Source of the DNA: Candidatus Parabacteroides intestinigallinarum | GTDB taxonomy: Bacteria; Bacteroidota; Bacteroidia; Bacteroidales; Tannerellaceae | Assembly: GCA_019114945.1 (NCBI GenBank) | Contig: DXEN01000072.1 | Coordinates: forward strand, 49,352-113,351 | DNA length: 64,000 nucleotides | Reading direction: 5' to 3' | In this document: positions 1-10,575 of the stretch, in pieces | How the letters are laid out: the number at the start of each line of letters is the position of its first letter | Numbering within the stretch: position 1 is the first letter of the stretch | Notes under the pieces: generated by a model | The model's database searches: none | Seen by the model: the letters and a program-made list of their open reading frames with translations, nothing else | What the model was told of the DNA's origin: nothing | Program-made: the position numbers and the translations under genes

Positions 1-353
1 CCCTCCTGCGAAGGCTTATTATAATAAGGTACGACCGACAGGATCGCGTCGATTCCCTCGAAATCGTCGGTCCGCAGCTTCTCGACCACCGCGCGGGTGC
101 AATTACCGCTCACGCCCAGGACGATGGGCACACGCCCCCGGACGCGGGTCACCACGAAGTGGGTAATGTTCTTCTTCTCCTCCTCGGTCAGCGTAGGCGT
201 CTCCGCCGTCGTGCCCAAGACAACCAAATAATCCGTTCCATTCTGTACCTGGTAATCCACGAGGCGACCCAACGCCTCGTAGTCCACACTCTCATCTTCC
301 TTGAACGGGGTGATCAGCGCCACGCCCATTCCTCTTAAATTTATATTTGCCAT
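1..353 (-). CDS. dapA: 4-hydroxy-tetrahydrodipicolinate synthase, N-terminal part (cut by window edge)
   Basis: Cytoplasmic enzyme that condenses pyruvate with aspartate semialdehyde in the lysine/diaminopimelate pathway. About 117 residues are visible; the frame starts at the ATG at 353-351 and stays open to base 1, so the Schiff-base lysine lies outside the window. Visible signatures are the start of the TIM barrel (GVALITPF near residue 10), the GTTAETPTL loop that binds substrate, and the [12 protein letters not shown] segment carrying the conserved tyrosine. It is the last visible gene of a minus-strand run after ligA and the DUF6913 gene, with a 52-bp gap before it. The family assignment is firm; only completeness is unknown. 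Confidence 0.95.
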   Translation of the reverse strand, partial: MANINLRGMGVALITPFKEDESVDYEALGRLVDYQVQNGTDYLVVLGTTAETPTLTEEEKKNITHFVVTRVRGRVPIVLGVSGNCTRAVVEKLRTDDFEGIDAILSVVPYYNKPSQE

Positions 354-405
354 AGGGAAAGCCCTTCTAATTTGTTATTCTTCCCGCGAAAATAAAGAAA
401 TTCTA

Positions 406-915
406 TCATTTAGCGCGGATGGAACGCAAATAAAATAACAACTGACCGAACAAATCGGCGATCGCGTCGCGCTCCGTAGCGACCAGCCCCACATCGTATC
501 CCTTCTGCCCGGGAAGCAGCAATCCCGCCTTGAAAGGACATGAATGCCGCATGGCGATATACCGCGTCGCGTAACAAGCCGCCGGCGCGGCGTCGATCAA
601 TAGATCCGCCTTCACGGCATCGACACGCGCGAGCAGACGCTCCGAGGGGAATCCCCAAAGGTTCAAATCCGCCCGGGATACCGGGATAATGGAATCGTCC
701 CCCGCGATAGCACCTCCCTCGCGGGGCGCGTACACGCAAAACACGACCTCCTTCCGCTCCGGCTCCAGTATCCGCCGGATCGTATCCAAATCCCGGCCAT
801 CGCACAGAACCAGCAACGAGCGGGCCTTTTCCCACGATACCGCCCGCCGCGAACGTCCCGCGGAACGCCCCGCCAACGCCTCTATTTTCCGCCTGATAAA
901 AAAACTCGTGACCAT
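406..915 (-). CDS. DUF6913 family protein
   Basis: A 169-residue cytoplasmic protein of the kind found between ligA and dapA in Bacteroidales, matching my recollection of DUF6913; no function is established. It starts with a short basic segment (FFIRRKIEALAG), then an alternating hydrophobic pattern (LLVLCD near residue 35, VVFCVYAP near 59, ADLLIDAAP near 105), suggesting a small alpha/beta fold. No signal peptide, membrane span or catalytic motif is apparent. It begins only 5 bp after the ligA stop, so the two are almost certainly co-transcribed. A function in DNA repair because of ligA is not supported beyond adjacency. Confidence 0.8.
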   Translation of the reverse strand: MVTSFFIRRKIEALAGRSAGRSRRAVSWEKARSLLVLCDGRDLDTIRRILEPERKEVVFCVYAPREGGAIAGDDSIIPVSRADLNLWGFPSERLLARVDAVKADLLIDAAPAACYATRYIAMRHSCPFKAGLLLPGQKGYDVGLVATERDAIADLFGQLLFYLRSIRAK

Positions 916-920
916 ACGAT

Positions 921-2924
<2,004 letters not shown>

Positions 2925-2935
2925 TCACTACGGTA

Positions 2936-3916
2936 TTAATAGATTAACGCCACGTTGTCGATCCAGAAAGTATTCCCCGGCGAGCCGATGTAAGCGCCCC
3001 CGTGGCTGGAGGTGAATTGCAGCACCATGTGCGTCGGCGTCTCGCCCGGCTCGGCCCAGCCTATCTCCCGGATGGGGACGCTCTCGCCCCGGCTGTTCGT
3101 CGTGTAGCGCTCCTCCACCTGGATGCGCATGTACGAGCGGTATTCCGGCCGGCCCGTTATATCGCCATACAGGATGGGGTACGTAGCCGCGTTCACCCAG
3201 CCGTCGGTCGACCGCGTATAGCGTTGCACCATCGTGCCCACGCGCTTGGAATAGACATTCCCGTCCTTGTCCTCCCAGCGTTTCTGCAACAGCAGGATGA
3301 CCGCCAGCGAGTCCTGCCCGGGCACCATGCTCTTCCGGCTGAAGCCCGTGCTGCGCACGCGGTTCTTCTCCGGGGCCGCCTTTACCTTGTAATCGAAGCG
3401 GATCGCCTTCGGCCGTCTCGTGAACTCGACGCCGGAGCAAAGCATCGCCTGCGGGTTCCTCGTGCCCCGTATCGGCTCGTGAATCTCGCCCAGGAAGAAA
3501 GAACCGGCGGCGATGACCTCGATATCCACGATGCCCAGCACCCGCACGCTCTCGTAGCGCGTCTCCAGCCGGGCGCACATGCCATCGCCCCGCCGCTCCG
3601 GGAAGACGGAGGTGTTTGTCTTCACGATACCGGCCACCTTCGCCATCACGTTGGAGGTGCGCCACGGCGACCCTCCCTTGTTCTCGAAGGCGATGTTGCC
3701 CACGATCGTGTCCGACGGTCCCGGCTCGTAGAGCCATTTCGTCTGCCCGCCGATGATGCCGGACTCGTGTATCTCGCGGACCACCCAATGGTCCATGTCG
3801 CCATACGGGAAGGGCACCACGCGCTCCGGCTCCTCGCCCTTGGCGAACAGGCTTATGAGGGGCATGAGCGCCATCATCATCCACAGCCCTACGCCGTGTC
3901 TAAACATTCGTTTCAT
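2936..3916 (-). CDS. PCMD domain-containing exported protein
   Basis: A 326-residue exported protein with an N-terminal signal peptide (basic MKRMFRHG, hydrophobic stretch to about residue 25, likely cleavage near FAKG). The body matches the putative carbohydrate metabolism (PCMD) family of Bacteroidetes: beta-rich, with a jelly-roll-like C-terminus ending in NTFWIDNVALIY, where the WIDNV pattern is typical of that family. Such proteins are thought to be surface or periplasmic carbohydrate-interacting factors, but no reaction is known. No Sus-type transporter is next to it; it sits between the sulfotransferase operon and ligA. Function is assigned only at family level. Confidence 0.75.
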   Translation of the reverse strand: MKRMFRHGVGLWMMMALMPLISLFAKGEEPERVVPFPYGDMDHWVVREIHESGIIGGQTKWLYEPGPSDTIVGNIAFENKGGSPWRTSNVMAKVAGIVKTNTSVFPERRGDGMCARLETRYESVRVLGIVDIEVIAAGSFFLGEIHEPIRGTRNPQAMLCSGVEFTRRPKAIRFDYKVKAAPEKNRVRSTGFSRKSMVPGQDSLAVILLLQKRWEDKDGNVYSKRVGTMVQRYTRSTDGWVNAATYPILYGDITGRPEYRSYMRIQVEERYTTNSRGESVPIREIGWAEPGETPTHMVLQFTSSHGGAYIGSPGNTFWIDNVALIY

Positions 3917-3994
3917 AATTCTCTGTTCTACTTACCTTTATTTTATATCTATCCATATCTTACCGGAAATCCCGGCGCTTTCCCGGCCGCGCCG

Positions 3995-4103
3995 CCTTCA
4001 TCCGCCCGGATGTATCACCTTCATCCGCTCGGATGTATCGCCTTCATTCGCTCGACCGCGTCGGTGTCACATTAGAGACCGCGTCGGTGTCACATTAGAG
4101 ACC
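3995..4103. repeat. 23-bp period tandem repeats (two families)
   Basis: Between the sulfotransferase stop and the PCMD start there are two adjoining 23-bp tandem families. Family A has full units at 3995 and 4018 and a partial third at 4041; each full unit holds an imperfect palindrome, CATCCGCTCGGATG in the second copy. Family B has two identical units at 4058-4080 and 4081-4103, beginning GCGTCGGTGTCACATTAGAG, then a decayed third that reaches the sulfotransferase stop codon. No coding function is suggested. The region 3917-4109 holds nothing else recognisable apart from a presumed leader for the PCMD gene. Confidence 0.85.
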
Positions 4104-4109
4104 GCACCG

Positions 4110-5213
4110 TCAGAGACTGTATCCCCATTCCTTCAGGGCCATGCCCCAATTCTCCTCTACGACGCGCACCGTGCGGTCCTCGTACTTATACTGGTTCTTC
4201 TTGTAGCCCTTCTTCTTGCCCAGATACGCCTCGATGGCCGCCCTCGCCTCGGGGAAGCCGGGCAGGTCCAGCGCCTGGTAAATGTGCTCCGTCAGCGCGA
4301 AGGCGTCTTTCTCGAAATCCTCGAACCTCACCTCTATCAGGTTCCCTTCCGGAATCAGGTGTTTCTCCTCCTCGTACTTGTAGAAGAGACGTTTATACGC
4401 CTCCACGTAGTTCGCCTCGATTTGCTCGTCGGTGATGTCCTGCAAACGCAACGGCTGGATGGTATGCGTAAAGAAATTGCGGGTACTCTCGAACACGGTG
4501 TAGGGATTCCGCTTCAGGTAGATGAATTTCGCGTTCGGGAACATCTCCAGCAGCGTACGCACACGCCCCGTGTGCGGGGGGTTCTTACTCAGGTACTGCG
4601 TGCCGCCCGTGTTCCACAACGAGACCTTGATCAGGCGCGTGAAAGTGTCCTTGAACACTTGCCGCTCCGCTTCCGTGATGCCATCGAACAACAAATAGCG
4701 GTCGCGATACTCCGCCCAGTGCTTCGGGAAGAACCAAAAGTTATAATAAGTATAGGGCATCATGTTCGACAGGGCGAACTCTTCCTCCTGCGGCAGGTCG
4801 ACTTTCAGCTCCATGTTGTCCGCCGGGCGCTTGTCCGGCATCAGGAACGCCATGTTCTTCTTGAAGAAAGGCTGCCCCCACAGCATCAGATGCGGGAAGA
4901 CGGTCTGATAAGTAGTCGTGTACCCAAAATGCTTGTCGCAAGCGAACACGTTGTGCACGAAAGTCGTCCCGCTCCGCCAATGCCCCAGGATAAAGAGCGG
5001 GTCCATCTCCAACGGCTTATCCGCCAGCTTCCGGTAACGCCGATCCTCGAGCGGTTTCAACGCGCTCAGCAGCCGGCAGACCGCTTTCGTCAAATAATAC
5101 TTTCCCTTGAACCCCTTATCGATCTCCTGCCCGGCCGTCAGTCTCTTAAAGGTGTCCCAATCCGCCCCTACCAAGGTATTGATCGGCAGCTTGTCGAACT
5201 CTATCAATCCCAT
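4110..5213 (-). CDS. PAPS-dependent sulfotransferase
   Basis: A 367-residue cytoplasmic sulfotransferase of the P-loop Sulfotransfer_3 type that moves a sulfonate group from PAPS to a hydroxyl acceptor. The 5'-phosphosulfate loop is GHWRSGTT (residues 77-84), the KNPPHTGR segment (about 210-217) carries conserved substrate/PAPS residues, and the 3'-phosphate binding motif is YLKRNPYTVFEST (232-244). There is no signal peptide. It lies 6 bp after cysN and is the last gene of a permease-cysC-cysD-cysN operon, so its donor is made by its neighbours. The layout resembles the Bacteroides thetaiotaomicron cluster reported to sulfonate steroids (BT0416 region, from memory). The acceptor here is not visible from sequence. 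Confidence 0.92.
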   Translation of the reverse strand: MGLIEFDKLPINTLVGADWDTFKRLTAGQEIDKGFKGKYYLTKAVCRLLSALKPLEDRRYRKLADKPLEMDPLFILGHWRSGTTFVHNVFACDKHFGYTTTYQTVFPHLMLWGQPFFKKNMAFLMPDKRPADNMELKVDLPQEEEFALSNMMPYTYYNFWFFPKHWAEYRDRYLLFDGITEAERQVFKDTFTRLIKVSLWNTGGTQYLSKNPPHTGRVRTLLEMFPNAKFIYLKRNPYTVFESTRNFFTHTIQPLRLQDITDEQIEANYVEAYKRLFYKYEEEKHLIPEGNLIEVRFEDFEKDAFALTEHIYQALDLPGFPEARAAIEAYLGKKKGYKKNQYKYEDRTVRVVEENWGMALKEWGYSL

Positions 5214-5219
5214 ATCGCC

Positions 5220-6692
5220 TTACTTTTTATCCGTAATACATTCCACGGGCAAACCCAGTCGCCCTAACTCCTCGCACACCTTGCGCACCGCCTCGTAATG
5301 CTCCTCGCCGATGCCTAACTCCGGAAGGTTCAACACCGCCAGGGCGTCCGTCGTCACCATATCCTTCACGTCCACCCGGTCGATAATCATCCCCACCGCG
5401 GAGGTATTATTCGTGATGGGGTCGATCAAGATAAACGCCCCCGTCTGCTTATTCTTCAGATACGGGTCGAAAAACAACTCCTCGCCCGTCGTGAATACCA
5501 CCCGGCCGATCTCGTTCAGTTCCAGATGGTCCGCGTCCGAGTGCTCCATCGTATTCACGTTCACCTTATAGCGGACGCTATCCACCCGGGTACGCGTCGT
5601 ATGCGTGGTCTGCTTGATATAGAACTGCTTGTTCACGTCCATCGGCTCCTCGTCCATCCACACCAGCATGGCCTCGAAATTCCGGTCGCGGATAGGCAGG
5701 TTATCCGGATGCACCAGCATCTCGCCCCGCGAGATATCAATCTCGTCCTCCAAGGTAATCGTGACGCACCGCGGCGGGAAAGCGTACTCCAGCTCGCCGT
5801 CGTAGGTGACGATGCTCTTCACCTTCGAAGTCTTCCCGGAAGGCAGAGCCATCACCGTGTCGCCCTTGCGCACCACGCCGCTCGCCACCTTGCCGCAGAA
5901 ACCCCGGAAATCCAGGTTCGGGCGCAGCACGTATTGCACCGGATAGCGGAAATCCTCGTAATTGCGGTCCAAGTCGATGGGCACGTTCTCCAGGAAATCC
6001 AGCAAGGACGGTCCCTCGTACCAAGGCGTGCGCTCGCTCTTCTCCACCACGTTGTCGCCATCCAAGGCCGACAAGGGGATGCACGTAATATCCGGAATAC
6101 CCAGCGGCTCCACGAAACGCTTATAATCCGACACGATCTTATCGAAAACAGCCTTGTCGAAGTCTACCAGATCCATCTTATTCACCGCCAACACCACGTG
6201 CTTGATGCCCAGCAACGACACCAAATAGGTGTGCCGACGCGTCTGCGTAATCACGCCCAAGCGGGCATCCACCAGGATAATCGCCAAGTTGGCGGTCGAG
6301 CCGCCCGTAATCATGTTGCGCGTATACTGCTCGTGCCCCGGCGTGTCGGCGATGATGAACTTCCGGTTGTTCGTACTGAAATAGCGATAAGCCACGTCGA
6401 TGGTAATGCCCTGCTCGCGCTCCGCTTTCAGGCCATCCAGCAACAAGGCGTAGTCGATATGCTCGCCGGCGTTGCCCACCCGCTTGCTATCCCGCTCCAA
6501 GGCATCCAGCTGGTCCTCGTAGATCTTCTTGCTATCGAACAACAAACGGCCGATCAGCGTCGACTTTCCATCGTCCACCGAACCGGCGGTCAGGAACCGC
6601 AGCAAGTCCTTTTGCTCGTCTTTATCCAGAAATTCCTTAATTGACAATTGACGATTGACAATTGACAATGAATTATTTTCTTCCTTAACCAT
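5220..6692 (-). CDS. cysN: Sulfate adenylyltransferase subunit 1 (GTPase) CysN
   Basis: GTPase subunit of ATP sulfurylase; with CysD it makes adenosine phosphosulfate from ATP and sulfate. G1 is GSVDDGKST (about 37-45), G3 DTPGHEQY, G4 NKMD, followed by EF-Tu-like beta-barrel domains; 490 residues and no fused APS kinase, consistent with the separate cysC. The N-terminus is odd: residues about 8-18 ([11 protein letters not shown]) are encoded by four copies of the heptamer TTGACAA (read here in reverse), placed just before the conserved [14 protein letters not shown]. No in-frame ATG lies between the repeat and the G1 motif, so the ATG at 6692 is the best start; it overlaps the stop of the upstream four-helix gene by 8 bp (ATGGTTAA), implying coupled translation. 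Confidence 0.95.
   Translation of the reverse strand: MVKEENNSLSIVNRQLSIKEFLDKDEQKDLLRFLTAGSVDDGKSTLIGRLLFDSKKIYEDQLDALERDSKRVGNAGEHIDYALLLDGLKAEREQGITIDVAYRYFSTNNRKFIIADTPGHEQYTRNMITGGSTANLAIILVDARLGVITQTRRHTYLVSLLGIKHVVLAVNKMDLVDFDKAVFDKIVSDYKRFVEPLGIPDITCIPLSALDGDNVVEKSERTPWYEGPSLLDFLENVPIDLDRNYEDFRYPVQYVLRPNLDFRGFCGKVASGVVRKGDTVMALPSGKTSKVKSIVTYDGELEYAFPPRCVTITLEDEIDISRGEMLVHPDNLPIRDRNFEAMLVWMDEEPMDVNKQFYIKQTTHTTRTRVDSVRYKVNVNTMEHSDADHLELNEIGRVVFTTGEELFFDPYLKNKQTGAFILIDPITNNTSAVGMIIDRVDVKDMVTTDALAVLNLPELGIGEEHYEAVRKVCEELGRLGLPVECITDKK
6641..6668. repeat. Heptamer repeat TTGACAA x4, inside the cysN 5' end
   Basis: Four consecutive 7-bp units read TTGACAA, TTGACGA, TTGACAA, TTGACAA on the plus strand. 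The tract lies in the first 20 codons of cysN. An inverted array with the same unit lies at 7077-7111, so the two bracket the four-helix-bundle gene. Because 7 is not a multiple of 3, gain or loss of one unit would shift the cysN reading frame. Confidence 0.9.
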
Positions 6693-7044
6693 TTATATTC
6701 AATTTACTAGTTCTTACAATAGATATCAATATCCTGACAACGGCTCGACAATCCTGTACAATCGAATCAAATTTCATCTGAGAAATATAATCCGTCCTAC
6801 GCAAAAGAAGAATCCAATATTCTGTCTCGTTCGCTTCTTTCAAGGCGATACTTAACTTATTGATAAAGTCCGCCCTCGATTGAGCATGCTCGCTTTCCCT
6901 TACCAAGGCACCTATAGCGGTACCGCTCCTTAAAAGTTGCTTGGACAATACGAACTCTTTCCGTTCACGCAACAATTTAAAAAGGTTCACGATCCGTATC
7001 GCGAAAGCGAACGATTTATCTTTCACCACATTCTCCTTTTTCAT
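6685..7044 (-). CDS. Four-helix bundle protein (S23/23S rRNA intervening-sequence family)
   Basis: A 119-residue protein matching the S23/four-helix-bundle family first seen in intervening sequences of 23S rRNA genes. The sequence is mainly amphipathic helices: a basic N-terminal helix ([16 protein letters not shown]), the conserved [19 protein letters not shown] segment (about 42-60), then [18 protein letters not shown] (about 69-86) and a final helix. The molecular role is not settled; related Avd proteins act in diversity-generating retroelements, but no reverse transcriptase is nearby. It sits between cysD and cysN, which are normally adjacent, and inverted heptamer arrays lie on both sides (6641-6668 and 7077-7111). 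Its stop overlaps the cysN start by 8 bp. This looks like a cassette inserted into a metabolic operon. Confidence 0.88.
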   Translation of the reverse strand: MKKENVVKDKSFAFAIRIVNLFKLLRERKEFVLSKQLLRSGTAIGALVRESEHAQSRADFINKLSIALKEANETEYWILLLRRTDYISQMKFDSIVQDCRAVVRILISIVRTSKLNING

Positions 7045-7076
7045 AGTCTGATATTATTTGGTTTACAAATGATTAA

Positions 7077-7111
7077 TTGTTAATTGTCAATTGTCAATTC
7101 TCCATTGTCAA
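7077..7111. repeat. Heptamer repeat, inverted relative to the 6641 copy
   Basis: Five 7-bp units on the plus strand: TTGTTAA, TTGTCAA, TTGTCAA, TTCTCCA, TTGTCAA. These are the reverse complement of the TTGACAA units at 6641-6668, so the arrays form inverted ends around the four-helix gene. The array fills the space between the cysD stop (7117) and the four-helix start (7044) apart from about 32 bp of AT-rich leader. Confidence 0.9.
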
Positions 7112-7116
7112 TTCAT

Positions 7117-8025
7117 TTAAAAATATCCTTCCCGTTTCTTCTGCTCCATGCTGGCATCTTGGTCGAAATCGATCACCCGCGTAGTACGCTCGCTCTTCGT
7201 GGTCGTCATCATCTCCTCCACGATCTTCTCGATCGTATCCGCCTCGCTCTCCACGGCGCCCGTCAAGGGCCAGCACCCCAAGGTACGGAAGCGCACCTTC
7301 CGCATCCGTATCTTATCCCGGTATTGCTCCGGCAAACGATCGTCGTCCGCCATGATCAAGTTGCCATCGATCTCCACGATAGGCCGCTCCTTCGCGAAAT
7401 ACAGGGGGACGATCGGGATATTCTCCAAGCGGATGTACTGCCAAACGTCCAGTTCCGTCCAGTTCGAGAGCGGGAAGACCCGAATGCTCTCCCCTTTATG
7501 GATACGGGCATTATAGATATCCCACAACTCCGGACGCTGGTTCTTCGGATCCCACTGATGGAACTTATCGCGGAACGAGAAAATACGCTCCTTCGCCCGG
7601 CTCTTCTCCTCGTCGCGCCGCGCGCCACCAAAAGCCGCGTCGAACTTATATTTATCCAAGGCGTGCAACAAAGCCTGCGTCTTCATCAAATCGGTATGTA
7701 CCTTACTGCCATGCGTAAATGGTCCCACACCGGCCTTGAACGCTTCCATATTCGACTCCACGATCAGGTTCCAGCCATATTTCCTCGCGTACTCATCGCG
7801 GAACTGAATCATCTCCTTGAACTTCCATTTCGAATCGATGTGCATCAACGGGAAAGGGACTTTCCCCGGGGCGAAGGCTTTCTCGGCCAAACGGACCATC
7901 ACGGAAGAATCTTTCCCGATCGAATAAAGCATCACAGGATTCTCGAACTCGGCGGCCACCTCACGGATGATGTGGATGGACTCGGCCTCCAACTCCTGCA
8001 AATGACTTAACTTATAATTCGGCAT
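7117..8025 (-). CDS. cysD: Sulfate adenylyltransferase subunit 2 CysD
   Basis: Catalytic ATP pyrophosphatase subunit of ATP sulfurylase, forming adenosine phosphosulfate with CysN. The 302 residues are full length; the PP-loop is SIGKDSSV (35-42), and the conserved [11 protein letters not shown] and [15 protein letters not shown] segments, which separate CysD from PAPS reductase, are both present. The C-terminus ends in the typical [10 protein letters not shown]. It follows cysC by 10 bp; the usual partner cysN is displaced by the four-helix cassette. No PAPS or APS reductase gene is seen nearby, so the APS/PAPS made here is more likely used for sulfonation than for cysteine synthesis. Confidence 0.97.
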   Translation of the reverse strand: MPNYKLSHLQELEAESIHIIREVAAEFENPVMLYSIGKDSSVMVRLAEKAFAPGKVPFPLMHIDSKWKFKEMIQFRDEYARKYGWNLIVESNMEAFKAGVGPFTHGSKVHTDLMKTQALLHALDKYKFDAAFGGARRDEEKSRAKERIFSFRDKFHQWDPKNQRPELWDIYNARIHKGESIRVFPLSNWTELDVWQYIRLENIPIVPLYFAKERPIVEIDGNLIMADDDRLPEQYRDKIRMRKVRFRTLGCWPLTGAVESEADTIEKIVEEMMTTTKSERTTRVIDFDQDASMEQKKREGYF

Positions 8026-8035
8026 AATCTTCGTT

Positions 8036-8644
8036 TTATTTTTTAATGGTTACTTTCGGTATAATTAAATCCAGCAATAGAGCCACGGATCGCTCTACGC
8101 TCAAACGGGACGTATCCAGCGCCAAGTCCGGACAGGCGGGAACCTCGAACGGAGCGGATATACCGGTGAAATTCCGGATCTCTCCCTTCCGCGCCTTGGC
8201 ATACAATCCCTTTACATCGCGCCGCTCGCACTCCTCCAACGGCGTACTCACGTAAATCTCCAAGAAATCATCCTTGCCTATGATAGAGGCCGCCATCCTT
8301 CGCGACTCGTCGCTCGGGCTGATAAACGCGGCGAGCGTGATAATACCCGTATCGACAAACAGCTTGCCCACCTCGGCGATGCGCCGTATATTCTCCACGC
8401 GGTCCTCCGGCGAGAAGCCCAGGTTATTATTGATCCCACCGCGGATGTTATCCCCATCCAAGATGCGGCACAACAAGCCCCGCCGGTGCAACTCCCGTTC
8501 CAAAGCGATCGCGATCGTGCTTTTTCCCGAGCCACTCAAACCCGTGAACCAGACCATCAACCCTCGCTGCCCCAGCAGCGTCTCCTTGTCCGAACGACCA
8601 AGCATCCGGTCGAAAATAGGATAAATATGATTCGTTTCCTCCAT
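8036..8644 (-). CDS. cysC: Adenylyl-sulfate kinase CysC
   Basis: Phosphorylates adenosine phosphosulfate at the 3' position to give PAPS, the donor for the sulfotransferase downstream. 202 residues, standard stand-alone length. Walker A is GLSGSGKST (35-43), followed by the APS kinase signature [17 protein letters not shown] (about 74-90) and the FISPSDESR segment. It lies 12 bp after the permease gene and 10 bp before cysD, so the run is one operon. The N-terminal [15 protein letters not shown] region is the common Bacteroidetes form. Confidence 0.97.
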   Translation of the reverse strand: MEETNHIYPIFDRMLGRSDKETLLGQRGLMVWFTGLSGSGKSTIAIALERELHRRGLLCRILDGDNIRGGINNNLGFSPEDRVENIRRIAEVGKLFVDTGIITLAAFISPSDESRRMAASIIGKDDFLEIYVSTPLEECERRDVKGLYAKARKGEIRNFTGISAPFEVPACPDLALDTSRLSVERSVALLLDLIIPKVTIKK

Positions 8645-8656
8645 ATACGAAATAAA

Positions 8657-10219
8657 TTAATGAATCTCGAACGGCCACAATAACGGAATGAGGAATATCG
8701 AGATAAGAAAAACAATAATATTCAACGGCAATCCCACCCGGACAAAGTCCGTGAATTTATAATTACCAATACCTTGCACGATCAAGTTCGTCTGATAGCC
8801 GATTGGCGTGGTAAAGCCAGCCGAGGCGGCGATACAAATGACGATAAAGAATGGAGTGGGATCGATACCCAATTGGTTCGCGATAGAGAGCGCCAACGGA
8901 AACGCCAACGCCGCCGCCGCGTTGTTCGTTATCAATTCGGTGATGACATTTGTCACGATATACAAAATCGCCAACAACACATAGGGGCCGTAGTTGTGGC
9001 TCAACCCGATGATATAATCGGCGATCAAATCCGCCATCCCCGAGTTGGTCATCGCCTTGCTAATCGCGAAGGCGCAAGCGATCGTGATCAAGATATCCCA
9101 CGAGATAAACTTCGTGTATTTCCGGGCGGGGAATATATTACACCAGGCCATCACGATCGTTGTCACCGTAGCGAAGAAAAACATATCCATCTGGATATTC
9201 GGAAAGGCCTCTCGCGTAACGGGCAACTCACCGATGGTAGCGCCCACGATCATCAACACAAGCAACACCAAGGTCAGTACACGTTTCTTTTTATTGGAAC
9301 GCGAGGGCGTATCTTTCCCATTCGCGATCATCAAGAAGAAAGAGGATTCTCCCCACGTAGCGACGAACGAGTCGTCCGCCATCACCACCAATGTATCGCC
9401 TTCCGCCAATGGCACTCTCTCGATACTCCGTGTGATCTGCGCGCCATTTCGCTTAATCTCTTTCACCTCCGCCCCATAATGGCGCTTAAAATCGAAGTCC
9501 TTCAAAGTCTTGTTAATTCCGGGAAAACGCGCGCCCAGCACCACTTCCACCGGATGATACCGCTCGTCCGTCTCCACCTCCTCTTCCGTAGCATCCGCGT
9601 CTTTCCGTTCCTCCGGCAGCAGGCGCTTCGAGGCCAGGAACAAATAAATAATACCCGCCAAGGCCACCGGCACACCAATCCAACTCAGCTCGAACATGCT
9701 CAACCCCTCATAACCGGCCTCTATCATCATACCATGGACAACCAAGTTCGTCGAGGTACCGATCAGCGTGCAAAGCCCCCCCAAGATAGTAACATACGAC
9801 AAGGGAATCAAGAATTTAGTGGCAGGCAGATTGACCGATTTCGCCCAGCGCTTGATAATCGGGGCAAAAATCACCACTACGGGTGTATTGTTCAAGAAAG
9901 CGGAAATAAACGCGATTGAGGGAAGGATACGCGACTGCGCCTTGAACACCGTCGTTTTTCCTTGTGGAAGGATTCGATTGATAATCTGTGTTAACGCCCC
10001 CGATTGCCGTACGCCCTCGCTCACCAAGAAAAGCAAGGCTACCGTAATCATCCCCTTATTGCTGAATCCCTCCAACATCTCTTTCGGGGAAATAATGCCC
10101 GCGCACAGAAAAAGGGCTGTCACGGTAAACAGCACCATCCCCGGGCGCATCTTATCCCAAATCAAGGCGAGCAGCATGCCAACCAAGGTCAGCAGCACAA
10201 ACCATATTTCAAAACTCAT
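8657..10219 (-). CDS. SLC13/DASS family anion permease, probable sulfate importer
   Basis: A 520-residue inner-membrane transporter of the divalent anion:Na+ symporter family. Hydrophobic helices run through residues 1-200 and 300-520; a soluble insert (about 200-295) carries a TrkA-C/RCK-type regulatory domain (VEVVLGARFPGINKTLKDF then PLAEGDTLVVMADD). The helix-hairpin motif NTPVVVIFAP (about 111-120) and the later ITNNAAAALAFPLALS match the family's two anion-binding hairpins. As first gene of the operon ending in the sulfotransferase, its likely substrate is sulfate. That substrate is inferred from context, not from the sequence alone. A -7 box lies about 60 bp upstream. Confidence 0.92.
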   Translation of the reverse strand: MSFEIWFVLLTLVGMLLALIWDKMRPGMVLFTVTALFLCAGIISPKEMLEGFSNKGMITVALLFLVSEGVRQSGALTQIINRILPQGKTTVFKAQSRILPSIAFISAFLNNTPVVVIFAPIIKRWAKSVNLPATKFLIPLSYVTILGGLCTLIGTSTNLVVHGMMIEAGYEGLSMFELSWIGVPVALAGIIYLFLASKRLLPEERKDADATEEEVETDERYHPVEVVLGARFPGINKTLKDFDFKRHYGAEVKEIKRNGAQITRSIERVPLAEGDTLVVMADDSFVATWGESSFFLMIANGKDTPSRSNKKKRVLTLVLLVLMIVGATIGELPVTREAFPNIQMDMFFFATVTTIVMAWCNIFPARKYTKFISWDILITIACAFAISKAMTNSGMADLIADYIIGLSHNYGPYVLLAILYIVTNVITELITNNAAAALAFPLALSIANQLGIDPTPFFIVICIAASAGFTTPIGYQTNLIVQGIGNYKFTDFVRVGLPLNIIVFLISIFLIPLLWPFEIH

Positions 10220-10278
10220 GTACTTCCTTTATTTTTTATCCGATAGAAAACGAGCCGCCATCTATCTCCATTAAGGCG

Positions 10279-10286
10279 CAAAAATA
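10279..10286 (-). promoter_or_regulatory. Bacteroidetes -7 box for the sulfotransferase operon
   Basis: Read on the minus strand this is TATTTTTG, an exact match to TAnnTTTG. It would start transcription about 50 bp before the permease ATG. A clear TTTG -33 box at the usual 19-bp spacing is not seen, so the call rests on the -7 box and position. Confidence 0.5.
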
Positions 10287-10408
10287 CGGAAAATATCGTG
10301 TAGCCCTCTTCCACATAACCAATTTTTAGAATTATAAGATATATGGACCAATTATTATCCTGTTTCCGATTTTCATCCTTCAGGTATTAGGCTTATCCCC
10401 CTTTCTCC

Positions 10409-10512
10409 AGTCCGGAACCTATGTGCTCCGGCCAACGCACGTATGTTAAAATGCCAACGCACCTATGTGTATTCGCCAACGCACGTATGTGCCCTCGACT
10501 TTTCACCTAAGC
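10409..10512. repeat. 22-bp period tandem array
   Basis: Three strong units GCCAACGCACGTATGT (the second has ACCTATGT) begin at 10431, 10453 and 10475, exactly 22 bp apart. Degenerate units sharing ACCTATGT or CACCTA occur in the same register at 10409 and 10497, giving five in-phase copies. The array lies in the 356-bp divergent gap between the permease (minus) and folC (plus). The rest of that gap holds the permease -7 box and a weak folC box TACATTCG at 10547-10554; 10290-10408 shows nothing else recognisable. Confidence 0.85.
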
Positions 10513-10575
10513 GTGTATAGCTATCGCGTAGAATAATAAATTTAACTACATTCGCGGTATCAAACGAGACATGGA

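Noticed and set aside
6641..6668. TTGACA as sigma70 -35 elements
   Set aside because: Bacteroidetes promoters use TTTG/TAnnTTTG and the motif occurs as a tandem heptamer within a coding region.
6685..7044. Diversity-generating retroelement accessory gene (avd)
   Set aside because: The protein is of the same broad four-helix family, but no reverse transcriptase, template repeat or variable repeat is seen nearby.
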